DNA of 64,000 bases. Source: Amycolatopsis sp. A133. Its GTDB lineage: Bacteria; Actinomycetota; Actinomycetes; Mycobacteriales; Pseudonocardiaceae. Positions 56,374 through 64,000 of the stretch are shown in pieces (within the stretch, counting starts at the first letter, position 1; the number at the start of each line of letters is the position of its first letter). Made by a program: the position numbers and the translations under genes. A model generated the notes under the pieces. That model was not told the DNA's origin. It did no database searches and saw only the letters and a program-made list of their open reading frames with translations. The stretch spans positions 1-64,000 of the forward strand of contig NZ_JAVHJU010000051.1 in NCBI RefSeq assembly GCF_031082405.1, written 5' to 3'.

Positions 56374-57330
56374 ATGGTCACTGTTGACCGCCGGACCCTG
56401 CTCAAGGCGGGGGTGACCGCGAGTGCGGCCGGCGCACTGGGGATGACGACCACGGGGACGGCCACCGCGGCCGTGCCGACGCCGACGATCCACCCGACGT
56501 CCGAGTGGGGCGCCCGGCCCGCCACCGGCACGATCGTGGTGGAGAACCACAAGCCGACGTACATCGTCGTGCACCACGCGGTCGACCCGCCGATGAACAA
56601 CGACTTCTCGCTGGCGCGCGCGTTCTACGTCGCGAAGTTCATCCAGAACCTGCACATGGACAAGAACGGCTGGATCGACAGCGGCCAGCAGTTCACGAAC
56701 AGCCGCGGCGGGCACATCACCGAAGGCAGGCACCGCAGCCTGGAGATCCTGCGCGGCGGCACGCAGCACGTGCAGGGCGCGAACGTCGGCAACCACAACA
56801 GCGAGGTCATCGGCATCGAGAACGAAGGCCTGTACAGCACGGTGGACGTGCCGCAGGCGCTGTGGAATTCGCTGGTCTCGCTCGTCGCCTACATCGCGCA
56901 CCAGTACGGCATCGCGCCGGAGTTCATCAAGGGCCACCGCGACTTCAACTCGACGGAGTGTCCGGGCCAGGTGCTCTACAACCGGCTGCCCGAGCTGCGG
57001 ACCGCCGTCGGTCGCGTCCTCGGCGTCTCGGTGGCGCGTGCCGAGGCCGAGTGGCCCCTGCTCAAGCCCGGCGACACGGGCCGGAAGGTGCAGCTGGCGC
57101 AGCAGTTCCTGCGCGACGCCGGGTTCGGCGTCCCCACCGACGGCGTCTTCGGGAAGTCCACGACGGACGCGGTGACCGCGTTGGCTGCTCAAGCCGGCCT
57201 GCCGCGCGACACGTGCACCGCGGCGAAGGTGGCCGACGAAGCCGGCTTCCTGGGCGCGGACGTCTGGCCGCTCATCGTCCCGTCCGGCCGCTCCACGGCG
57301 GCCTGGCGAGCGGACCTCACCCAGGCGTGA
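56374..57330 (+). CDS. Tat-exported peptidoglycan-recognition amidase with peptidoglycan-binding domain
   Basis: A 318-aa precursor. A twin-arginine signal (VDRRTLLKAG...ATAAVPTP) is followed by an Amidase_2/PGRP domain (residues about 45-215) with zinc ligands in VVHHAVD and GHRDFNSTECPG, cleaving N-acetylmuramoyl-L-alanine bonds. A PG_binding_1 domain (about 228-275: LKPGDTGRKVQLAQQFLRDAGFGVPTDGVFGKSTTDAV) adds wall affinity. Tat export suggests folding with zinc inside the cell. A palindrome terminator follows 5 bp after the stop. Confidence 0.9.
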   Translation: MVTVDRRTLLKAGVTASAAGALGMTTTGTATAAVPTPTIHPTSEWGARPATGTIVVENHKPTYIVVHHAVDPPMNNDFSLARAFYVAKFIQNLHMDKNGWIDSGQQFTNSRGGHITEGRHRSLEILRGGTQHVQGANVGNHNSEVIGIENEGLYSTVDVPQALWNSLVSLVAYIAHQYGIAPEFIKGHRDFNSTECPGQVLYNRLPELRTAVGRVLGVSVARAEAEWPLLKPGDTGRKVQLAQQFLRDAGFGVPTDGVFGKSTTDAVTALAAQAGLPRDTCTAAKVADEAGFLGADVWPLIVPSGRSTAAWRADLTQA

Positions 57331-57334
57331 GAAT

Positions 57335-57356
57335 GCAGCTTTCACGTGAAAGCTGC
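57335..57356. terminator. Palindrome GCAGCTTTCACGTGAAAGCTGC (fifth family copy)
   Basis: The 18-bp family core AGCTTTCACGTGAAAGCT lies at 57337-57354 with one extra G-C/C-G extension on each side. It lies between the amidase stop and the convergent hydrolase gene. Confidence 0.75.
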
Positions 57357-57415
57357 GGCGAGGAGGTCGGTGCGCCGGGCTCAACGGCGCGCACGGTGCA
57401 CCGTCCTTCTCGCCG

Positions 57416-58180
57416 TCAACGGGCCAGGACCTCGGAGAGGAAGGCTTCGACGGCGCCGCGGTAGATCTCCGGGGCTTCGTCGTGGGGCAGGTGCGCCGAA
57501 CCCGGCACCACCAGGTGTTTCGCGCCCGGGACGCGGTCGGCGACGAGCGCCTGCTGACCGGGCGGCATCGCCGTGTGCTCGCCCTCGACCAGCAGCAGCG
57601 GGCAGCGGATCGCCTCGACGACGGGCCAGTAGTCCCGGCGACCCCACTCGGCGGCGACGACGTACAGGTCCTCGAGGTCCGCGACCAGGTGGAAGCCGTC
57701 CTCGCGCTCCTCGACGCAGTCCGCGAAGTACTCGCCCGCGTCGCCGAAGAACGCCCGGACGTGGTCGAGCGAGGAGAACGGGACCGGCCAGCTCTCGAAG
57801 TACCCCCGCCAGGTCTCCACGGTCCGGCCGCGCTGGTCCGGCGCGAAGTCCTCGGACACGACCGCGCGCACCAGCTCCGGGTACCGCGCGGCGGTCGCCC
57901 ACGCGTGCAGGCCGCCCATCGAGTGCCCGATGAGCACGGCCGGGCCGGCGTCGAGGGCCCGCACCGCTTCGGCGACGTCGTCGGCGAAGCGCTCGGTCGT
58001 CCACGGGCCGACGCGCGGTGCGTTGCCGTGGCCGCGCGCGTCCAGGCCGTACACCGCGCCGTAGGGCCGGAGCCACTCCGCGACCCGCCACCACGTCCGC
58101 GCCCGGCCCATCAGGCCGTGGAGCAGAACGACCGGCACACCGCGGCCACCGAAACAGAGCACGCGGTCACCTAACCACAA
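57416..58180 (-). CDS. Alpha/beta hydrolase (Rv3591c-like)
   Basis: A 254-aa hydrolase. The oxyanion strand is VVLLHGLMGRARTW, the nucleophile elbow GHSMGG (Ser about 87), the acid near VEGEHTAMPP and the His in GSAHLPHDE. Position between mutY and mhuD matches M. tuberculosis Rv3591c, which supports orthology; the substrate is unknown. TTG 58180 is the likely start, with GTG 58162 possible. Confidence 0.83.
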   Translation of the reverse strand: MWLGDRVLCFGGRGVPVVLLHGLMGRARTWWRVAEWLRPYGAVYGLDARGHGNAPRVGPWTTERFADDVAEAVRALDAGPAVLIGHSMGGLHAWATAARYPELVRAVVSEDFAPDQRGRTVETWRGYFESWPVPFSSLDHVRAFFGDAGEYFADCVEEREDGFHLVADLEDLYVVAAEWGRRDYWPVVEAIRCPLLLVEGEHTAMPPGQQALVADRVPGAKHLVVPGSAHLPHDEAPEIYRGAVEAFLSEVLAR

Positions 58181-58224
58181 AACCCCTGGTACAGAACGTG
58201 ACCGAGTGATCGCTTTTGATGACC

Positions 58225-58230
58225 TATGGT
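58225..58230 (+). promoter_or_regulatory. Leaderless-type -10 (TATGGT) for M1 peptidase gene
   Basis: TATGGT lies exactly 6 nt before GTG 58237. No ribosome site is visible. Confidence 0.5.
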
Positions 58231-58236
58231 GGTGGT

Positions 58237-59643
58237 GTGCGCCGCCGACTCACCGCTCTCGCCGTCTGCGCCGCGGTGGTCATCGCCGCGGCGTGCGGCG
58301 GTGACGCCGTCGCGTTGCCGCCCCCGCCGCCGCCCCTGCACCCGGTGGCGGGCGCGGCCGGCGCCGGTGATCCCTACTACCCGGACGACGGCAACGGCGG
58401 GTACGACGCCCTCGGCTACCAGGTCGACGTGAAGTACGACCCGCCGAGCGGGCACCTCGACGGCGACACCACGGTGACCGCGAAGGCCACCCAGGACCTG
58501 AGCCGCTTCGACCTCGACCTGCGCGGGCTGGCCGTGCGCGGCGTCGAGGTCGACGGCAAGCCGGCGAAGTTCACCCGCGAGAAGGCGTTCGAGCTGGTCG
58601 TCACGCCGCCGGAACCGATCCGGGCCGGCACGACCTTCCGCACGCGGGTGACGTACGGCGGCGACCCGGCGAAGACCCCGCACGACGGCGGCAGCGAGAA
58701 CGGCTGGAGGCATTCGGTCGACGGCGGCGCGTACATGGTCGGCGAGCCGCACTCGGCGTCGTTCTGGTACCCGGTCAACGAAACCCCGCGCGACAAGGCC
58801 ACCTTCACGCTCACCGCGCACGTCCCGGCGGGCTGGACGGTCGTCTCGAACGGCCGCGAGGGCCCACCGGGCACCTGGACCGAGACGAACCCGGTGGCGA
58901 GCTACCTGACGACGATCGCGATCGGCAAATTCAGTGTCGACTCCTCGACACTGAACGACGGGACGCCGGTGGTCTCGGCGTACGCGCCGGGCGCCGAGGC
59001 CCGCCGCGCGATCGGCGACCGCCTGCCGGAGGTGCTCGGCTTCCTGAGCGGCAAGTTCGGCCCGTACCCGCAGTCGGCGGCGGGCGGGATCTTCCTGAAC
59101 GAGGACGTCCCGTTCTCCCTCGAGACGCAGACGCGCCCGACGTACGCGAAGTGGGCCGACCTGCCGACGCTGGTGCACGAGAACGCCCACCAGTGGTTCG
59201 GCGACTCGGTGTCGGTGCGGAACTGGGCCGACATCTGCCTGAACGAGTGCTTCGCGTCGTACGCGCAGTGGCTGTGGGCCGAGCGCGAGGGCCAGAACCT
59301 GGACGACCGCTACCGGGCGGCCATCGAGATCACCCACGGCAGCACGGACTTCTGGGGGCAGCAGCTCGTCGGCATGGGGCAGGGCCACGAGTTCGAGGGC
59401 GTCTACAACAAGGGCATCCTGGCGCTGCACGCGCTGCGCCGCGAAATCGGCGACCCGGCCTTCGCCCGGCTGCTGAAGGAATGGCCGTCCCGCTTCCGCC
59501 ACGGCAACGCGACCTGGGCCGACTTCGAGGCGACGGTGACGCAGCTCAGCAGCAAGAACCTGCGGCCGTTCTTCGACACGTGGTTCCGCGGCACGAAGCT
59601 GCCCGCCGATGCCGACCTCTTCCCCGGCTCACTGCGCAGCTGA
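58237..59643 (+). CDS. M1-family metallopeptidase lipoprotein
   Basis: A 468-aa exported lipoprotein (lipobox near AAAC, Cys20; Pro-rich linker). The aminopeptidase-N-type N-domain precedes the zinc site HENAHQWFGDSVSVRNWADICLNECFASY (HExxH-x18-E). The exopeptidase motif GxMEN is not clear; FLNEDVPFSLETQTRP occupies the place, so the substrate preference may differ from classical aminopeptidases. The ERAP-type C-terminal helical domain is absent, giving a compact enzyme. The start is fixed by the -10 at 58225. Its end overlaps the AAA ATPase gene by 15 bp. Confidence 0.87.
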   Translation: MRRRLTALAVCAAVVIAAACGGDAVALPPPPPPLHPVAGAAGAGDPYYPDDGNGGYDALGYQVDVKYDPPSGHLDGDTTVTAKATQDLSRFDLDLRGLAVRGVEVDGKPAKFTREKAFELVVTPPEPIRAGTTFRTRVTYGGDPAKTPHDGGSENGWRHSVDGGAYMVGEPHSASFWYPVNETPRDKATFTLTAHVPAGWTVVSNGREGPPGTWTETNPVASYLTTIAIGKFSVDSSTLNDGTPVVSAYAPGAEARRAIGDRLPEVLGFLSGKFGPYPQSAAGGIFLNEDVPFSLETQTRPTYAKWADLPTLVHENAHQWFGDSVSVRNWADICLNECFASYAQWLWAEREGQNLDDRYRAAIEITHGSTDFWGQQLVGMGQGHEFEGVYNKGILALHALRREIGDPAFARLLKEWPSRFRHGNATWADFEATVTQLSSKNLRPFFDTWFRGTKLPADADLFPGSLRS

Positions 59644-61017
59644 ACTGCCCAGCAGCGACCGCGTCAGCGCGTTCCGCGCTTCCTGCATCTCCCGCAACGC
59701 CGCCGTCAGCTCCTCGTCCCCGACCACGACGTCCTCGTCCGGACGCACCGCCAGCGCCTGCAGCGACGCCCGGCGCAGCAGCTCCTTCGCGAACGACGCC
59801 GTCATCCCCGCCGTCGCCGCCACGATCGGGCCGAGGTCCGCCGTCAGCTTCAACCCGCGCGAGTACAGGCGGAGCAGCGCTTCGCGCCCGGCCGCGTCCG
59901 GCAGGGGGATCTCCACCGCGAGGTCGACGCGGCCCGGCCGGTCCGCGAGGGCCTTCTCCAGCTCGCTCGCCCGGTTGGTGGTGAGCAGGAACGTGACGTC
60001 GGCGTCGCCGCCCACGCCGTCCATCGCGTCGAGCAGGGTGAACAACAGGGGCTGGACCTGGGGCCCGTAGCTGCGGTCCTGCGCGATCAGGTCGACGTCC
60101 TCCAGCACGACCACGCTCGGCTGCAGCCGGCGCGCCAGCTCGGCGGCCTTGGCGACGAACAGCATCGCCGTGCCGGTCAGGATCACCACCGTGGTCTCCG
60201 GCAGGCGGCCCATCAGGTACCGGACCGTGTGCGTCTTGCCCGTGCCGGGTGCGCCGTGCAGCAGCAGCCCGCGCTTGAGGTGCTGCCCCGCCGCCAGCAG
60301 CCGCTCGCCGTGCCGGGCGATGCCGACGGTGTGCCGCTCGATCGCCTCGAGCACGCCGTCGGGCAGCACGACCTCGTCGCCCCGCAGCCTCGGCCGGGGA
60401 AGGAAGGTGAGCAGGTTGTTGCCGCGGTTTTCGCTGGTGCCGAAAGCCAGCACCTGGCCGCGCAGGACGTCGTGCTCGGTCATCAGGCGCTCGACGCGGT
60501 CCCGGACGCCGGTGGCGATCACCCGTGACGTCGCGAGCACCTCCAGCCGGCACTGCTCCTGCCCCCACTGCGGGTTCGCGCCCCGCACCGCGAGCAGCAC
60601 CGGCTCGCCGCCCGGTGCGTGCGTGCCGACGAGCCCGAGCTGCACCGCCTCGGTCGCGTCGTCCGGCCCGATCGCCGTGGTCGTGTAGTCCACCGAGCCG
60701 AGCTCGTACATCCCCTGCCTGCGCGCGGTGGCGAGCATCCCGATCAGGTCTTCGTGCGTGCGCTGGCCGCCCGCGATGCCGAACCAGTCCACGGCGGTGC
60801 CGTGTTCGGCCAGGTAGGCGTCCACGCTGCGCTGGATGTTCGCGTGCTCCCACATCGGCCAGTTGCGGGTCACGACCACCACCTCCGGCAGCGGCGCCCC
60901 CAGGTGGCCGGTCACGCGCTCGATCAGCTCGCTGCTCCGGCCGCCCGCGACCTCGTCGGCGGTGGCGCGGACGATCCGGGCGAGGTCGGCGGCGAGGTCG
61001 CGCTCAGTGCTCCCCAT
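59629..61017 (-). CDS. AAA-family ATPase (FtsH/Cdc48-like module, no protease domain)
   Basis: A 462-aa protein. An unrecognised N-terminal half (about 1-215) is followed by one AAA module: Walker A LLLHGAPGTGKTHTVR, Walker B VVVLEDVDLIAQDR, sensor 1 FLLTTNRASELE, arginine finger DRPGRVD and an AAA lid. No HExxH protease or second AAA ring follows, so it is likely a remodelling ATPase working with another protein. The ATG at 61017 has no strong SD. Its 3' end overlaps the M1 peptidase gene, and it diverges from mhuD. Confidence 0.85.
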   Translation of the reverse strand: MGSTERDLAADLARIVRATADEVAGGRSSELIERVTGHLGAPLPEVVVVTRNWPMWEHANIQRSVDAYLAEHGTAVDWFGIAGGQRTHEDLIGMLATARRQGMYELGSVDYTTTAIGPDDATEAVQLGLVGTHAPGGEPVLLAVRGANPQWGQEQCRLEVLATSRVIATGVRDRVERLMTEHDVLRGQVLAFGTSENRGNNLLTFLPRPRLRGDEVVLPDGVLEAIERHTVGIARHGERLLAAGQHLKRGLLLHGAPGTGKTHTVRYLMGRLPETTVVILTGTAMLFVAKAAELARRLQPSVVVLEDVDLIAQDRSYGPQVQPLLFTLLDAMDGVGGDADVTFLLTTNRASELEKALADRPGRVDLAVEIPLPDAAGREALLRLYSRGLKLTADLGPIVAATAGMTASFAKELLRRASLQALAVRPDEDVVVGDEELTAALREMQEARNALTRSLLGSSAAQ

Positions 61018-61067
61018 GGCATCCACAGTGGCACGGATCACATCCCGGAGCCAACTAAGGTGGAGGC

Positions 61068-61379
61068 ATGAGTGTCGTGAAGATCAACGCGATCGAGGTC
61101 CCCGAAGGCGCCGGCCCCGAACTGGAGAAGCGGTTCGCCGCCCGCATGCACTCCGTCGACCAGCAGCCGGGCTTCCTCGGGTTCGAGCTGCTGCGGCCGG
61201 TCTCCGGCGAGACGCGCTACTTCGTGTACACGAAGTGGGAGACCGAGGAGCACTACCAGGCGTGGGCGAAGGGCGGCCCGGCCGCGGCGACGCACTCGGG
61301 CGAACGGGCCAAGCCCGTGTCGACCGGGGCGAACCTCCTGGAGTTCGAGGTTGTCCTCGGCTCACAGCCGGGTGCGTGA
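61068..61379 (+). CDS. mhuD: Heme-degrading monooxygenase MhuD
   Basis: A 103-aa ABM-fold protein very close to M. tuberculosis MhuD (Rv3592): VVKINAIEVPEGAGPELEKRF, PGFLGFELLRPVSGE, TGANLLEFEVVL. The heme-ruffling residues Asn7 and Trp66 are conserved, and the heme-ligand His is at 76 (one residue insertion before it). It breaks heme to mycobilin and iron. GGAGG precedes the ATG. Context (hydrolase, then mhuD) matches mycobacteria. Confidence 0.93.
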   Translation: MSVVKINAIEVPEGAGPELEKRFAARMHSVDQQPGFLGFELLRPVSGETRYFVYTKWETEEHYQAWAKGGPAAATHSGERAKPVSTGANLLEFEVVLGSQPGA

Positions 61380-62184
61380 ACTCGCACGGGCCGCGGAACT
61401 CCTGGACGGCGCCGGCGCGCTCCTGATCTGCGCCGGCGCCGGCATGGGCGTCGACTCCGGCCTCCCGGACTTCCGCGGCGGCGAAGGGTTCTGGCGCGCG
61501 TACCCGCCGTACGCCCGGCTGGGGCTGCAGTTCGAGGAGCTCGCCGACCCGCGGCACTTCGCCGACGACCCGGAGCTGGCCTGGGGTTTCTACGGGCACC
61601 GGCTTTCGCTGTACCGCAAGACCGTGCCGCACGAGGGCTTCCGGCTGCTGCTCGAACTCGGCTCCCGCCTGCCGGGCGGCGTGCGGGTGTTCACGTCCAA
61701 TGTGGACGGCCAGTTCCAGCGGGCGGGCTTCGGGTTCGTGGCCGAGGCGCACGGCTCGATCCACCACCTGCAGTGCCTCGCCGGGTGCACGGACACCATC
61801 TGGCCCGCCGGCGCGGACGTGGTGGTCGACGAAGAGACCATGCGCGCGGTGCCGCCGCTGCCGTCGTGCCCCCGCTGCGGCGGCCTCGCGCGGCCCAACA
61901 TCCTGATGTTCGGCGACTTTTGGTGGGTCCCGGACCGCAGCCAGGCCCAGCTGGACGAGCTGACGACGTGGCGCCGGACGGCCCGCGACCTCGTGGTGGT
62001 GGAGCTGGGAGCGGGCACGGCGGTCCCGACGGTCCGCCGCTACGCCGAACTGGCCAGCGCGGCGACCGGCGCGTTGATCCGCATCAACCCGCGTGAGCCG
62101 CAGATCCGCCACGGCCGCGGGGTGTCGATCGCGGCCGGCGCGCTCGAAACCCTCCAGGCCCTCGTGAGTGAAAAAGCGGGTTAG
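61351..62184 (+). CDS. Sir2-family NAD-dependent protein deacylase
   Basis: A 277-aa sirtuin. It has GAGMGVDSGLPDFRGGEGFW (NAD-binding GAG and SGxPDFR), FTSNVDGQFQRAGF, EAHGS with the catalytic His, and four zinc Cys (QCLAGC and SCPRCGG). Start TTG 61351 (GGAG upstream) or GTG 61372; both overlap the mhuD end, so the genes are coupled. The last six codons (VSEKAG) are encoded in the left arm of a terminator repeat whose loop supplies the TAG stop. Confidence 0.87.
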   Translation: MSSAHSRVRELARAAELLDGAGALLICAGAGMGVDSGLPDFRGGEGFWRAYPPYARLGLQFEELADPRHFADDPELAWGFYGHRLSLYRKTVPHEGFRLLLELGSRLPGGVRVFTSNVDGQFQRAGFGFVAEAHGSIHHLQCLAGCTDTIWPAGADVVVDEETMRAVPPLPSCPRCGGLARPNILMFGDFWWVPDRSQAQLDELTTWRRTARDLVVVELGAGTAVPTVRRYAELASAATGALIRINPREPQIRHGRGVSIAAGALETLQALVSEKAG

Positions 62185-62203
62185 AACCCGCTTTACCACT
62201 CAC
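62164..62203. terminator. 40-bp inverted repeat containing the sirtuin stop, sister of 7116-7155
   Basis: Left arm GTGAGTGAAAAAGCGGGTT, loop AG, right arm AACCCGCTTTACCACTCAC; 17 of 19 pairs match. The same core (GCGGGTTAGAACCCGC) and outer GTGAGTG/CACTCAC occur at 7116-7155. It lies between convergent genes. Confidence 0.8.
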
Positions 62204-62209
62204 GACCCG

Positions 62210-63169
62210 TCACGGCAGGCGCACTTCGGCGAACACCGCACGGTGGTCGCTGCCCGGGACGTCGAACACGCGGTAGTCCAGCACCGCCGCGCGGTTGTCC
62301 ACCACCACGTGGTCGATCGTCACCACCGGGAGCGAGGACGGCCACGTCGGGGCCAGTCCTTCGCCGCGCTCCTCCGCCGCGTCGTGGTAACCGCGGGCCA
62401 GCACCGTGCGGAAGGCCACGTGGTCCAGCGTCGCGTTGAAGTCGCCCGCCAGGATGCGCAGGCCGTGCTCGCCCGCCGGGCGGGAGAGGTCCTTGATTTC
62501 GCGCTCCCACTGCGGCTTGTCGACGTCCGGGGAGATCGGGTGGACGGCGACGACCTCGACCACCACGCCGTCGCCGAGGTCGGCCTCGGCCCCCGGCTGC
62601 TTGGCCGCCGAATCGCCGCTCAGGTTGACCTCCTTCAGCGGGAAGCGCGACACGATCCCGGAGCCGAACGCGCCGGGCGCCGGGTGCAGCACCCGGTACG
62701 GCAGCGTCTCGAACAGCCCGGCCGCGGTCAGCCCGTCGACCGCGCGCGGGGTCAGCTCGACCAGGTTCAGCACGTCGATCCGCTGCGCGCGCACCAGGTC
62801 GACGACGGCCTTCGGGTCCGCCTGGCCGTAGAGCAGGTTCGAGGCGAGGACCCGCAGGGTCCGGCCCTGCACCTCGCGTTGCTCGCTCGCCGCCAGCCGC
62901 GGGACGACGAGGGCGGCCAGCGCGACCGCCAGCACCAGCGCGACCCCGCCGATCCACCACCTCCGCAGCGCCAGCGCGACGCCGCCGAGGAGCACACCTG
63001 CCGCTGCGACATAGGGCGTCAGCGACAGCGCGATCAGCGTGTACCAGCCGCCGTCGAAGCCGATCAGGCGCAGCGCCGCCAGCACCGCCAGCGGCACCAC
63101 CGGCACCACCAGCAGGCCCGTGACCAGCGGGTTCTTCCGCCGCGACCGCGTCTCTTCCGCAACCACCAT
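62210..63169 (-). CDS. Membrane-anchored endonuclease/exonuclease/phosphatase (EEP) domain protein
   Basis: A 319-aa protein. Three N-terminal membrane helices (about residues 15-90) are followed by an EEP domain facing outward: LRVLASNLLYGQADP, NLVELTP, VEVVAVHP, LAGDFNATLDH (GDFN) and GSDHRAVFAEV (SDH). Homologues cleave phosphodiesters or phosphomonoesters, possibly nucleic acid or phospholipid at the cell surface. The ATG at 63169 is chosen to start the membrane region; a longer GTG frame adds a segment without features. Confidence 0.83.
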   Translation of the reverse strand: MVVAEETRSRRKNPLVTGLLVVPVVPLAVLAALRLIGFDGGWYTLIALSLTPYVAAAGVLLGGVALALRRWWIGGVALVLAVALAALVVPRLAASEQREVQGRTLRVLASNLLYGQADPKAVVDLVRAQRIDVLNLVELTPRAVDGLTAAGLFETLPYRVLHPAPGAFGSGIVSRFPLKEVNLSGDSAAKQPGAEADLGDGVVVEVVAVHPISPDVDKPQWEREIKDLSRPAGEHGLRILAGDFNATLDHVAFRTVLARGYHDAAEERGEGLAPTWPSSLPVVTIDHVVVDNRAAVLDYRVFDVPGSDHRAVFAEVRLP

Positions 63170-63331
63170 GCTGCCGAGTATGCCGAGACCGGCGCCGGGC
63201 GGCCCGCGCGGCGACAACTCCTCCACAAGATCTCCACCAGCGGCTGCCAGCCGCTGCCAGCGCGCTGTGCGTGATCTGCCAGGCACCGCCTCCATAGTTC
63301 AACTCAACGCGACAGCGAAGGAGGAACGCCC

Positions 63332-64000
63332 ATGTCGCACGCGATCCAGGCCGAGGGCCTGGTCAAACACTTCGGGGACACCAAGGCGCTGGACGGGGTG
63401 GACCTCGAGGTCCCGTTCGGGCAGGTCGTGGGGGTGCTGGGGCCGAACGGCGCCGGCAAGACGACCGCCGTCCGGATCCTGGCGACCCTGATGAAACCGG
63501 ACGCCGGGAGAGCCACGGTCGGGGGCTACGACGTGGTCACCGACGCCGTCCGGGTCCGCAGCATGATCGGGCTGACCGGGCAGTACGCGTCGGTCGACGA
63601 GGACCTCAACGGCATCGAGAACCTCGTTCTGATCGGCCGGCTGTACGGCTACTCCCGGGCCGATTCCCGGGCCCGCGCCACCGAGCTGATCGAGCGGTTC
63701 GAGCTGACCAAGGCGGCCAAGCGGCCGATCCGCACCTACTCCGGCGGCATGCGGCGGCGGCTCGACCTGGCGGCCAGCCTCGTCGGCCGGCCCGAGGTGC
63801 TCTACCTCGACGAGCCGACCACCGGGCTCGACCCGCACGCCCGCAACGAGGTCTGGGACGTCGTCCGCAACCTCGTCGCCGAGGGCGCGACGGTGCTGCT
63901 GACCACGCAGTACCTGGAGGAGGCCGACCAGCTGGCCGACAAGATCACCGTGTTCGACCACGGCCGGGTCGTCGCCGACGGCCGGGCCGACGAGCTCAAG
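63332..64000 (+). CDS. ABC transporter ATP-binding protein, DrrA-like drug exporter (partial, runs off the window)
   Basis: 223 codons of an open frame that continues past the edge. It has Walker A GPNGAGKTTAVRIL, Q-loop TGQYASVDEDL, signature YSGGMRRRLDLAASL, Walker B LYLDEPTTGLDPHARNE and switch LLTTQYLEEAD. The GQYxxVDExLT-type Q-loop is typical of DrrA/daunorubicin-resistance ATPases, which pair with a DrrB permease expected just beyond the window. RBS GAAGGAGG at 63317-63324 precedes the ATG. A CATAGT -10-like hexamer lies near 63292. Confidence 0.9.
   Translation, partial: MSHAIQAEGLVKHFGDTKALDGVDLEVPFGQVVGVLGPNGAGKTTAVRILATLMKPDAGRATVGGYDVVTDAVRVRSMIGLTGQYASVDEDLNGIENLVLIGRLYGYSRADSRARATELIERFELTKAAKRPIRTYSGGMRRRLDLAASLVGRPEVLYLDEPTTGLDPHARNEVWDVVRNLVAEGATVLLTTQYLEEADQLADKITVFDHGRVVADGRADELK

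Noticed and set aside
1..64000. CRISPR arrays, insertion sequences, prophage genes, riboswitches
   Set aside because: No regularly spaced repeats, transposase or integrase motifs, phage structural genes or recognisable aptamer folds were found on reading both strands.

Overview
The window is high-GC actinobacterial DNA. Four things point to the Pseudonocardiaceae, and something like Amycolatopsis is the most likely source: strong G/C third-position bias, GTG and TTG starts, mycobacterial-style gene order around carD/radA/canB/mutY/mhuD, and many short intergenic palindromes. The taxonomic call is inference from gene content. No phage, IS element, CRISPR array or biosynthetic megasynthase was seen.

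Layout. 1-7.2 kb: a CapA-like lipoprotein gene diverges from a sugar-uptake locus (arabinose-type binding lipoprotein, ABC ATPase, permease, FadR-type GntR regulator), followed by a secreted GH105 unsaturated glycuronyl hydrolase. This looks like scavenging of pectin or arabinogalactan fragments. 7.2-9.7 kb: an erythromycin-esterase-like enzyme diverges from a double-MerR regulator, then an ion-channel-like membrane protein. 9.9-13.8 kb: an XRE/NB-ARC/TPR regulator flanked by two tiny peptide genes whose leaders share the same operator-like sequences. This is the best candidate here for an undescribed signalling system. 13.8-16.8 kb: hydrolase, MFS exporter and TetR regulator, with a duplicated operator-like element. 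17-20.3 kb: a large TerD-like protein gene, a tRNA-Glu/tRNA-His-like pair, a small secreted protein and tRNA-Thr.

20.5-26.2 kb: a ThrE-type exporter, then the trehalose genes otsA and a phosphatase-GH15 fusion. 26.2-31.1 kb: an ArsR-type regulator with a membrane-anchored hydrolase, a secreted C39-like peptidase and an ECF sigma factor/CU044_5270 pair. 31.1-39.1 kb: the conserved housekeeping block radA, lpqE, carD, ispD, ispF, two F420/PPOX proteins, a HAD hydrolase, cysS and rlmB. The ispD product has lost its nucleotide-binding signature, and disA is missing from its usual place beside radA. 39.1-45.6 kb: an MBOAT acyltransferase, a histidine phosphatase, a transglutaminase-like protein, an unusual three-gene cassette (2-TM protein, cupin, HD hydrolase) and a class II aldolase.

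46.2-49.8 kb: a DivIVA-like coiled coil next to two perfect DnaA boxes, and tandem DUF445 membrane proteins. 49.9-52.6 kb: a zinc ABC transporter with a putative Zur box. 52.7-56.3 kb: a LacI regulator, beta-carbonic anhydrase, a short glycosyltransferase and mutY. 56.4-64 kb: a Tat-exported PGRP amidase, an Rv3591c-like hydrolase, an M1 metallopeptidase, an AAA ATPase, the mhuD heme oxygenase, a sirtuin, an EEP-domain membrane protein and the start of a DrrA-type ABC ATPase that runs off the edge.

Two window-wide patterns stand out. At least eight genes have a TANNNT hexamer exactly 6-7 nt before the start codon and so look leaderless. Gene ends and one operon junction carry repeated families of perfect palindromes.
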